Source: JBBRHH01 sp038222915
Lineage (GTDB): Bacteria; Planctomycetota; Phycisphaerae; Tepidisphaerales; Tepidisphaeraceae
Assembly: GCA_038222915.1 (NCBI GenBank)
Contig: JBBRHH010000366.1
Location: forward strand, 1-6,454
Length of the DNA stretch: 6,454 bases
Direction of reading: 5' to 3'
Part shown: positions 1 through 6,454 of the stretch, piece after piece
Numbering within the stretch: the first letter of the stretch is position 1
Layout: the number at the start of each line of letters is the position of its first letter
Position numbers and translations under genes: made by a program
Notes under the pieces: generated by a model
The model's input: only the letters and a program-made list of their open reading frames with translations
Told to the model about the DNA's origin: nothing
Database searches by the model: none

Positions 1-2
1 AA

Positions 3-1856
3 GTCCACTACATGGCGATGGAGCTCGTCGCCGCCGGCAGCGCCGAAGACATCCTCCAATCCAACGGCCGACTCGACTGGCGCGACGCCACCCGCGTCGT
101 CGCCGACGCCTGTCGCGGCCTCATCGCCGCCCACAACGCCCAGCTCATCCACCGCGACATCAAGCCCGCCAACATCCTCATCGCCGCCGACGGCACCGTA
201 AAACTCGGCGACTTCGGCCTGGCCAAACCCTCCGACTCCAGCGCCGTCTCCATGACCGCCGCCGACCGCCTTCTAGGCACTCCGCACTACATGAGCCCCG
301 AACAATGCCGCGCCGAAAAGGTCGACGTCCGCAGCGACATCTACGCTCTGGGCGCAACGTGGTACGCCCTCCTCGCCGGCAAACCTCCATTCGCAGGCGA
401 CGTCCCGCTTCAGGTCATGTTCGCACACTGCTCCAACCCCATCCCGGACCCGCGCCAAATCGACCCGCGCATCCCAATCGCCGCCACCGCACTCCTCCAC
501 CGCGCCATGGCCAAGGAAGCCCGCGACCGCCACGCCAGCGCTGAAGAAATGCTCGCCGATCTCGAAGCGCTCATGCTCCTCCCCGATGAACTAGAAGACG
601 CCCCCGAACTCCTCGAAACGCCAGCACAAACAATCGCACCCAAATTCATCCCACCCACCCATCTTCAAAAACACTGGCCAGTCTGGGTCGGCCTCGCCGC
701 CGCGGTCGCAACGCTCCTCCTGGCTCTCCCGTTCCTCCCGAACTTTTCAAAGCCCTCAACGGCAATCGAGTATTCAACGCCAAGACCACGCCCAACGGCG
801 CAAACCATTCCCCCCGCGCCAAGAAATAATCCGTCTCCCTCAGCCTCCATCTCCTCAGTCGCGGCACCCACGTCCGCGCCCACCGTCCGCCGCCCCGTGC
901 GCGTCATCGAGAACTCCCGCCTCACCCTCCCAATCAGCGGACCGGCCAACGCACTCGCCCTCTCCCCCAGCGGCCACCTCATCGCCGCTGCCAGCATCGA
1001 AGGCGGCGTCACCGTCTACGACTGGTCAGGCCAGCATCGCCGCACCCTCTGGTCCAACACCCCCATGTCCGGCGTCGCCTTCTCCGCCGACAGTTCCATC
1101 ATCTACGCCGGCACCCACGCCAGCGCCGCCGCCACTGGCGTTCCAACGATCCACCGCTACCGAATGGCCAACAACCAGGAACTCCCACCCTTCGGCCCCA
1201 CCAGTGGTGCAGGAATCAGCGCACTCGCCATTTCCCCCAACGGCCGATTCCTCGCCGCTGGCCTCGAAACCGCGGGCAACACCCAGATCCTCGTCAACCT
1301 CTTCGACCTCACCCAAAACGCTAAAGAACTAGGCGGCCTCCGCGAACCCGGCAACGCCATCACCGCCCTCGCCTTCTCCTCCGACAACATGCTCGCCCTT
1401 GGCGGCGACGACAACACCCTAAGACTCTGGCAAACAGGCCAGCGCGACGCCGCCAACGAAATAGAAATGGGCACCCCCATCACCGCAATCGCCACCTCCC
1501 CCGACGGCAAAATAGCCTGCGCCGCCCAGGGCATTCTAAATCTCTACGCCGGCAACGACCTCAAGCGCCGAGCCCAATTCCACATCCCCGACATCCACGC
1601 CCTGGCCTTCTCCCACGACGGCACAGCAATGGCGGTAGGCACAGGCAACGACTCCCACGGCGAAATAACAATAGTCAGCACGATCAACTTCCAACCCCAG
1701 CTCCGCCTGAACGGCCACACCGCAAAGGTCACAGGCCTGGTCTTCACGGAAGACGGCAAATCCCTCATCTCCGCAAGCGCAGACCATCAAATGAAAATCT
1801 GGGAAATCGGCCAAGTCCTCCCCCGCCCCCAATTGCCACAAACGCCCCAGCCCTAA
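3..1856 (+). CDS. Membrane-anchored Ser/Thr protein kinase with C-terminal WD40 propeller (5' partial)
   Basis: The reading frame is open to the left edge (V-H-Y precede the first visible Met at 12), and the protein begins at the kinase hinge (MAMELV), so the Gly-rich loop and ATP-anchoring Lys lie outside the window. Numbering from Met at 12: catalytic loop HRDIKPANIL at 47-56 (an RD kinase), DFG at 67-69, activation-segment GTPHYMSPEQ at 89-98 (SPE replacing APE), then DVRSDIYALG at 105-114. This is the PknB-like bacterial Hanks-type family, which phosphorylates Ser/Thr on partner proteins. One transmembrane helix lies at about 223-242, followed by a Pro/Ser/Thr-rich linker (245-298) and seven WD40-like blades (about 311-600), the last ending in KIWEIG. 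The kinase should be cytoplasmic and the propeller extracytoplasmic, acting as a sensor or binding module (inference). All visible catalytic motifs are intact. The substrate is unknown. Kinase-WD40 fusions are typical of Planctomycetota. Confidence 0.93.
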   Translation, partial: VHYMAMELVAAGSAEDILQSNGRLDWRDATRVVADACRGLIAAHNAQLIHRDIKPANILIAADGTVKLGDFGLAKPSDSSAVSMTAADRLLGTPHYMSPEQCRAEKVDVRSDIYALGATWYALLAGKPPFAGDVPLQVMFAHCSNPIPDPRQIDPRIPIAATALLHRAMAKEARDRHASAEEMLADLEALMLLPDELEDAPELLETPAQTIAPKFIPPTHLQKHWPVWVGLAAAVATLLLALPFLPNFSKPSTAIEYSTPRPRPTAQTIPPAPRNNPSPSASISSVAAPTSAPTVRRPVRVIENSRLTLPISGPANALALSPSGHLIAAASIEGGVTVYDWSGQHRRTLWSNTPMSGVAFSADSSIIYAGTHASAAATGVPTIHRYRMANNQELPPFGPTSGAGISALAISPNGRFLAAGLETAGNTQILVNLFDLTQNAKELGGLREPGNAITALAFSSDNMLALGGDDNTLRLWQTGQRDAANEIEMGTPITAIATSPDGKIACAAQGILNLYAGNDLKRRAQFHIPDIHALAFSHDGTAMAVGTGNDSHGEITIVSTINFQPQLRLNGHTAKVTGLVFTEDGKSLISASADHQMKIWEIGQVLPRPQLPQTPQP

Positions 1857-2326
1857 TCCACCGCCTGCCCCTTCGCATCCTTATACAAAGGCGCAAACGC
1901 CGGATCATTCAAATACCCCCGGCACTCCGGCCTCTCAAACAGATCCATCGCCAGCTTCGGCTCACTGAACACGAAGCTTCCCATGAATTCCAAAAAACCA
2001 TCCCGGTTCTTCCCCGCCGCCAGCGCCAGGCCATACTGCACCCGCAGGTCCTGATCGGCCGCATCCAACTCCATCGCACGCTTCATCGCGTCGGCCGCGT
2101 CGACATAGCGTTGCCGCGCCAGCAGCAGGTTCCCATAATCCCGCCACGTTGCCGCAGTCGGCTTCCCCGTCTGGATCGTCGCCTCAATATCCGCCAGCGC
2201 CCCATCCGAAGCACCCATGATCTCCCGCAGCGTCAGATGCTTTCCCCATGAAGTCAGATACCCCGCCCCAACCACAAGGGTTATGAGGAGTATTAGGAGG
2301 GCCGGCATTCGAGGATGCTGCAACAT
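1853..2326 (-). CDS. Small membrane-anchored TPR-like protein
   Basis: This is a 157-residue protein. Residues 7-24 form a hydrophobic helix (LLILLITLVVGAGYL) with no obvious cleavage site, so it reads as a signal anchor. About two TPR-like helical pairs follow: roughly 59-91 (W61, Y64-G65, then R-Y-V-D-A-A and A-M-E-L-D) and 92-121 (V-Q-Y-G-L-A-L-A-A-G). The tail contains PECRGYLNDPAF (133-144), which resembles the end of a TPR array. TPRs bind proteins, so a scaffold role on the outer face of the membrane is plausible, but no specific function can be assigned. ATG at 2326 is chosen; a second in-frame ATG at 2308 (Met7) would still keep the anchor, and neither has a strong Shine-Dalgarno sequence. 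The stop codon overlaps that of the kinase gene (convergent), and the start lies 34 bp from a divergent large gene. Some similarity to the TPR part of CcmH/CycH-type proteins is possible, but no haem-biogenesis gene is nearby. Confidence 0.82.
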   Translation of the reverse strand: MLQHPRMPALLILLITLVVGAGYLTSWGKHLTLREIMGASDGALADIEATIQTGKPTAATWRDYGNLLLARQRYVDAADAMKRAMELDAADQDLRVQYGLALAAGKNRDGFLEFMGSFVFSEPKLAMDLFERPECRGYLNDPAFAPLYKDAKGQAVD

Positions 2327-2360
2327 ATTGATCCGTATCTCTCGCGAAAGACTTTAAAGC

Positions 2361-5300
2361 GTGACGTTTTTGTCAGAACAACCAATCCACCCTGCCTCGG
2401 CCCACTTCGCCCCAGAACCAGCCCCAGCACCATTGGAACAACCGGACCTTCCCGCCGTTGACGCCCGAAAGGCCCAACTCCTGCCGCTGGCCGGCCTTTT
2501 TCTCCTCCTTGCTCTCGCCCAAATTCTTTGGGGCGGCTACCAACTTGGTATCGGCAATCAAAGCATCCAGATTCCGTTCCTGAAGCAGGCCATCAATCCC
2601 GCCCTCTACACCCACGACGCCGCCGCCGCCACCGCCGCCGACTACCCCACCTGGTTCTTTAAGGCCCTCGCCCCGGTCGTCAAAATCTTTGGCCTCGCCC
2701 CAACCTATTTTATCCTCCACTTCCTCACCGCCTTCGCCACCTTCGCAACCGTCTACGCCCTCTGCCGAGCCATGTTCGCGGACCACTGGACCGGCATCGT
2801 CGCCGTCCTCCTATTGCTCGCGGGCCACCACCGCGCCCTCGCTGGTGACACCCTCTACTCCACCGGCTTCACCCACACCTGGGCCGTCTTCCCCTTCGCC
2901 ATCGGCGCTCTCGCCCTCTTCTACGCCGGACGTCCCATCCTCGCCTGCCTCCTCGCCGGCATCCTCTTCAACATCCACGGCCTCACCGGCGCGTATCTCT
3001 TTGTCATGTTCGCCTTCTGGGCGATCTTCAACTTCCGCCGAATCGGCCTCGGCAGCGCCCTGTTGATGCTCGCCCTCTTCCTCCTCGCCGCCGCCCCCAC
3101 GCTCGTCCTCATCATCTCCCATCACCAAACCTTCCCGTCCGAATGGATCACCCTCACCCGCGTCCGCTCCGCCGACCATTCCTTCCCCTCAAGCTGGTGG
3201 CGCGGCGGCAATCCCGATCTTCCCCGCTTCCTTCTCCTCCTCGCCGTCGGTGCGCTTTCCCTTAGCTACCGCTCGCGCAAATCCGGCACCCTCTCCAAAA
3301 CCCGCTTCCTCACCACCGCCATCTTCGCCATGTTCGCCGCCGGCTACGTCTTCGCCGACCTGGTTCCCCTCCCGGCTATCATGCGCGCCCAGCTCTTCCG
3401 CAGCTCGCGCATCCTTCTTATCCTCGCCTTCGCCCACATCGCCCACGCCATCGTAGGCGGCTGGCGCACCTCCGAATCTCGCCTCCCGCGCTATCGCGAA
3501 ACCCTCGAGTTCATCAACGCCTCCCTCCTCTTCGTCTGCCTCGCCTTCCCGTCGCTCCTTCTCTGGCTGCCCGTCGTCGTGGCCATCAGCCTCTTGATCG
3601 CCCTCATCGACGGCCGCCTCACCGGCACGCAGGCGCTACTGACCGGCGCAACCCTGATCGTCACCCTCCTCGCCTGGCGCACCACCCACTTTCCCATCCC
3701 CGGCCTCGGCGGCGAAATCTCCGCCACTGCTGTCGCATCCTCCCTCCCGCGCGCCATCTGGCTGCCCCTCGCCATCGCCGCCGTGCTCCTCCTCTTCGCC
3801 CGCCAAACGTCCCGCGCCTGGTGGAACATCTCCCTTGGCGCAACTGCACTCCTCGCCGCATCCTTCATCGCCTATCGCACCTACCCCGCCCTCACCAACA
3901 GCAGCACCGACACCTGGATCGCCGTCCAGCAATGGGCCCACGACAACTCCGCCCCGGCCGATATCTTCCTCACCCCGGCCCAGCAGAACGGCTTCCGCAT
4001 CCACTCCGAGCGAGCAATCGTCGGCGAATGGCGCGACGGTACCCAGATGTATTTCTCCGGCCAATTCTCCGACACCTGGTGGCAGCGCATGCGCGACCTC
4101 CACGCCGCCACCGAAGCCGACATCACCCGCAGCGGCATCGCCCCAGCCCACTCCATCGAACAACTCTCCGACGCCGACCTGCAACACCTCGCAACCGAGT
4201 ACAGCGCCGCCTATGTCGTCCTTCCGGCGAACCAAACCCGCGTCCTTCCACGCCTCTACACCAACAGCGAATGGGCCGTCTACGACATTCGCTCAAGCGC
4301 GCCCGCCGCCACCAAGATCGCCACGAACACCAATACTCCAGAACCACCCAAAATCACCCAGCGCCTCGGCCAGCAATCCACCCTCTTCCAACCCGCCCTC
4401 CTCGCCGCCCGCGAGACCGGCTCTGCCGCACTTCTCGAAACCGCCAGCAACTTCAAAGACGTTGCAAAAGACGTCGCCCAGGTCGCCGAAGACTACACCC
4501 TCCGCCAGTTCGGCGGCCGCGACACCGAAAAATACCAGCAATACTTCCTGCAAAATACCTGTGAGAAAAACATCGACCGCTACCGCAAAAGCGATGCGAC
4601 CCTCGACATCACCGACGCCACCGGCGCATCGCTGAAGGGCGTCACCTACGAAATCCATCAGACCCGCCACGCCTTCAACTTCGCCTGCTCACTCGGCTTC
4701 TTCCAGACGCCAGCGGCGTCGTCTCAAGGCGATTTCAAACCCCCGCAAGTCGATCCGCGCGAGCTCACGCGCTTCAACGAAATCTTCAACGCCTCCCAGA
4801 TCCCCTTCAGCGGCAAGTGGCTCTACACCGAGCCCGAGGAAGGCGTCACCAATTACGAAGACCTCGACAAATACGTGAACTGGTGTACCGAGAACCACGT
4901 CGAGATGGAGTTTCATTTCCTCAGTGGCTACGCCCCGCAATGGCTTCGCCGCAAAAAGGCTGATGAACAGGCCGAATTGTTCCTGAAGCATTCGCAGGAC
5001 CTGATCGCGCGCTACCGCGACCGCATCAAATACTGGCAGGTCGTCAACGAGCGCGTCGGCATCGCCGGATCGCCGGCGGTCTTCAACGAAATCCGCAAGA
5101 CCGCCCCGGAATTAAAACTCGGCATCAGCGATTGCTCGCGCTTCTACAGCGAATACCGCCAGCCCATGCGCGACGCCGACTTCTATCGCGGCCTCAACGA
5201 AATCCGCTGGTTCAAAAAACAGGGCATTCAGCTCGACTTCTTCGCCTTCCACGGCCACCGCCCCTTCGGCGTCTGGACCGACGTCCGTCAGATGTACGAA

Positions 5301-5759
5301 TGCCTCGACACCTTCGCCGCCGAAGGCGTCAAGGTCCACATCACCGAATTCACCGTCCCGCAAACCTCAAAGATCGGCGGCATCCTCCGCACCGGCCAAT
5401 GGACCCCGGAGCTCCAGGCCGAGTTCTACGAACGCTACTTCACCGTCTGCTTCAGCCACCCCGCCGTCGAGTTCATCAATCTCTGGGGCATCGGCCCGGT
5501 CACCTGGCAGGAAGGCTCGGGACTGTTAGACGAAAACTACAACCCCAAACCCGTCTTCGACCGCCTGAAGAATCTGATCCAACACCACTGGCACACGGAC
5601 CTCACGGGCACCGTCCCAACCGACGGAACAATTAAATTCCGGGGCTTCCATGGCGATTACGAAGTAACCATAAAATTCCACGACGGCCGCCAGATCAAAC
5701 AGCCGTTCACAATCAAACCAGACACCTACAACCACGCCAGTTTCAATCTTCTAAAATAG
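2361..5759 (+). CDS. Polytopic membrane protein (DUF6798-like) fused to GH10 endo-1,4-beta-xylanase-like domain
   Basis: This 1132-residue protein starts at GTG 2361. An in-frame TAA at 2355-2357 limits the start to this codon or TTG 2370; the first in-frame ATG is far inside. After a Pro/Ala-rich N-terminus come about 15 hydrophobic helices (39-57 to about 487-505). The long loop at 58-98 (GNQSIQIPFLKQ...YTHD) and the soluble part at 515-645 (WIAVQQWAHDNSAPADIFL, FRIHSERAIVGEW) resemble DUF6798-type membrane proteins; I recognise this by eye only. A linker (650-730) leads to a GH10 module: an N-terminal beta strand region (735-780), GKWLYTEPEEG at 818-828, acid/base Glu897 in YWQVVNE, His966 in FHGH, nucleophile Glu996 in HITEF, LWG at 1041-1043, and a C-terminal beta region (1078-1132). 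GH10 enzymes cleave beta-1,4-xylan. Basic loops (YRSRKSGTLSKTR 303-315, GGWRTSESRLPRYRE 366-380, ARQTSR 480-485) suit an N-in topology that places GH10 outside. No signal peptide is evident. The actual substrate is uncertain because canonical subsite residues differ. Confidence 0.88.
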   Translation: MTFLSEQPIHPASAHFAPEPAPAPLEQPDLPAVDARKAQLLPLAGLFLLLALAQILWGGYQLGIGNQSIQIPFLKQAINPALYTHDAAAATAADYPTWFFKALAPVVKIFGLAPTYFILHFLTAFATFATVYALCRAMFADHWTGIVAVLLLLAGHHRALAGDTLYSTGFTHTWAVFPFAIGALALFYAGRPILACLLAGILFNIHGLTGAYLFVMFAFWAIFNFRRIGLGSALLMLALFLLAAAPTLVLIISHHQTFPSEWITLTRVRSADHSFPSSWWRGGNPDLPRFLLLLAVGALSLSYRSRKSGTLSKTRFLTTAIFAMFAAGYVFADLVPLPAIMRAQLFRSSRILLILAFAHIAHAIVGGWRTSESRLPRYRETLEFINASLLFVCLAFPSLLLWLPVVVAISLLIALIDGRLTGTQALLTGATLIVTLLAWRTTHFPIPGLGGEISATAVASSLPRAIWLPLAIAAVLLLFARQTSRAWWNISLGATALLAASFIAYRTYPALTNSSTDTWIAVQQWAHDNSAPADIFLTPAQQNGFRIHSERAIVGEWRDGTQMYFSGQFSDTWWQRMRDLHAATEADITRSGIAPAHSIEQLSDADLQHLATEYSAAYVVLPANQTRVLPRLYTNSEWAVYDIRSSAPAATKIATNTNTPEPPKITQRLGQQSTLFQPALLAARETGSAALLETASNFKDVAKDVAQVAEDYTLRQFGGRDTEKYQQYFLQNTCEKNIDRYRKSDATLDITDATGASLKGVTYEIHQTRHAFNFACSLGFFQTPAASSQGDFKPPQVDPRELTRFNEIFNASQIPFSGKWLYTEPEEGVTNYEDLDKYVNWCTENHVEMEFHFLSGYAPQWLRRKKADEQAELFLKHSQDLIARYRDRIKYWQVVNERVGIAGSPAVFNEIRKTAPELKLGISDCSRFYSEYRQPMRDADFYRGLNEIRWFKKQGIQLDFFAFHGHRPFGVWTDVRQMYECLDTFAAEGVKVHITEFTVPQTSKIGGILRTGQWTPELQAEFYERYFTVCFSHPAVEFINLWGIGPVTWQEGSGLLDENYNPKPVFDRLKNLIQHHWHTDLTGTVPTDGTIKFRGFHGDYEVTIKFHDGRQIKQPFTIKPDTYNHASFNLLK

Positions 5760-5921
5760 AGGCCGATCGACCCATCCCTCACATGTCTTCAAAAGGCCGT
5801 CGTTCCGAGGGGAGTTTTACGACCCGAGGAATCTTGCGCCGCGGGAAATCGATCGAATATCTTGATCGGCGGGCTAGTAGTCCGCATGACTCCACCGCCC
5901 CCCTCCATTAAACTCACGCCC

Positions 5922-6454
5922 ATGGGCCAATCCATCGAAAAACAAATCGCCAAACTCCGCGATGAGTTGAATCACCACAATCAGCTCTACTATGTCGACG
6001 CGGCACCCGAAGTCAGCGATCAGGAATACGATGCCCTCCTCCGCCAGCTCACCGAACTCGAAACCGCCCAGCCCCATCTCATCACCAAAGACTCGCCCAC
6101 CCAGCGCGTCGGCGGCCAGCCCATCGAGGGCTTTAACACCGTCGAACACGCCAGGCCCATGATGAGCATCGACAACACCTACGACGAGGCCGAGGTGCGG
6201 GCCTTCGACGAGCGCGTGCGCAAGGCGCTCGGCGGCGAGCAGCCTTGGTACGTGCTGGAGCCCAAGGTCGATGGCGTGGCCGTCAGCCTCCGCTACGAGA
6301 AGGGCCAACTCGTCCTGGGCGCAACCCGCGGCGACGGCCGGCGCGGCGATGACATCACCCACAACGTCCGCACGATCGGCTCGGTCCCGCTCAGCCTCGC
6401 GGACGCAGCGATCCCGCAGGTCATGGAGGTCCGCGGCGAGGTCTACATCGCCAA
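5922..6454 (+). CDS. ligA: NAD+-dependent DNA ligase LigA, N-terminal part (3' partial)
   Basis: The frame is open from ATG 5922 to the right edge (177 complete codons of a protein usually about 670 residues). LigA seals nicks in duplex DNA during replication and repair, using NAD+ as AMP donor. Visible parts are domain Ia (HHNQLYYVDAAPEVSDQEYD at 18-37, the NAD+/NMN-binding region), DSPTQRVGG at 57-65, PMMSIDNTYD at 79-88 (family PMLSLxN), and the adenylation motif EPKVDGVAVSLRY at 113-125 with the AMP-accepting Lys115. It then continues ATRGDGRRGDDITHNVRT at 134-151 and VRGEVYIA at the edge, all as expected for an intact ligase. An in-frame ATG at 5886 would add 12 residues (MTPPPPSIKLTP); the family normally begins near the 5922 start, and neither start has a clear Shine-Dalgarno sequence. 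It lies 162 bp downstream of the fusion gene on the same strand, so it is probably transcribed on its own. Confidence 0.96.
   Translation, partial: MGQSIEKQIAKLRDELNHHNQLYYVDAAPEVSDQEYDALLRQLTELETAQPHLITKDSPTQRVGGQPIEGFNTVEHARPMMSIDNTYDEAEVRAFDERVRKALGGEQPWYVLEPKVDGVAVSLRYEKGQLVLGATRGDGRRGDDITHNVRTIGSVPLSLADAAIPQVMEVRGEVYIA

Noticed and set aside
12..14. ATG at 12 as the true start of the kinase gene
   Set aside because: The frame is open upstream to the window edge, and a protein starting at the kinase hinge would lack the N-lobe needed to bind ATP; the gene is cut by the window.
2328..2358. TTGATC ... TTTAAA as a promoter for the fusion gene
   Set aside because: The spacing is 19 bp and the TTTAAA ends 2 bases before the GTG, so transcription would begin at or after the start codon.
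3636..4235. 199-codon open frame on the - strand
   Set aside because: Gly/Glu/Val-rich composition with no recognisable motif; it is the antisense of a strongly supported gene and arises from C-ending codon bias.
3821..4635. Two long open frames on the + strand (3821-4564 and 3835-4635) inside the fusion gene
   Set aside because: Their translations are extreme Arg/Pro or Pro/Ser/Thr-rich low-complexity text, as expected from out-of-frame reading of C-rich codons. The real frame carries the membrane-protein and GH10 motifs across the same bases.
5799..5823. Possible intrinsic terminator after the fusion gene
   Set aside because: The stem is only 5 bp with a 15-base loop and no T-run follows.
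5874..6362. 162-codon open frame on the - strand opposite ligA
   Set aside because: The + strand carries unmistakable LigA motifs including KVDG; the antisense frame has no family resemblance.

Overview
The window looks like chromosomal DNA of a Planctomycetota bacterium, most likely a Phycisphaerae-type lineage. The evidence is a eukaryote-like Ser/Thr kinase fused to a WD40 propeller, a GH10 glycosidase of the divergent kind seen in planctomycete and verrucomicrobial genomes, and very C-rich wobble positions. The lineage is an inference from gene content; no rRNA or other phylogenetic marker except a partial ligA is present.

Layout. (1) 3-1856 (+) is the 3' part of a membrane-anchored Ser/Thr protein kinase: a kinase domain cut at the left edge, one transmembrane helix, a Pro/Ser/Thr-rich linker and a seven-bladed WD40 propeller. 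(2) 1853-2326 (-) encodes a small membrane-anchored TPR-like protein that converges on the kinase, with overlapping stop codons. (3) 2361-5759 (+) is a large GTG-started gene, divergent from the TPR gene across only 34 bp. It joins a polytopic membrane domain of about 15 helices (DUF6798-like / GT-C-like appearance) to a complete C-terminal GH10 endo-xylanase-like domain. (4) 5760-5921 is a 162-bp intergenic stretch with no convincing element. (5) 5922-6454 (+) is the 5' part of ligA (NAD+-dependent DNA ligase), cut at the right edge after its adenylation lysine motif.

The genes do not form an obvious single operon: kinase and TPR gene converge, TPR and fusion gene diverge, and ligA is housekeeping. 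The standout is the fusion gene. Positive-inside reasoning over its membrane helices puts the GH10 domain outside the cytoplasm, so it would be a glycosidase held at the membrane by a multi-helix module rather than secreted through a signal peptide. No tRNA, rRNA, CRISPR array, insertion sequence or convincing intrinsic terminator was seen.
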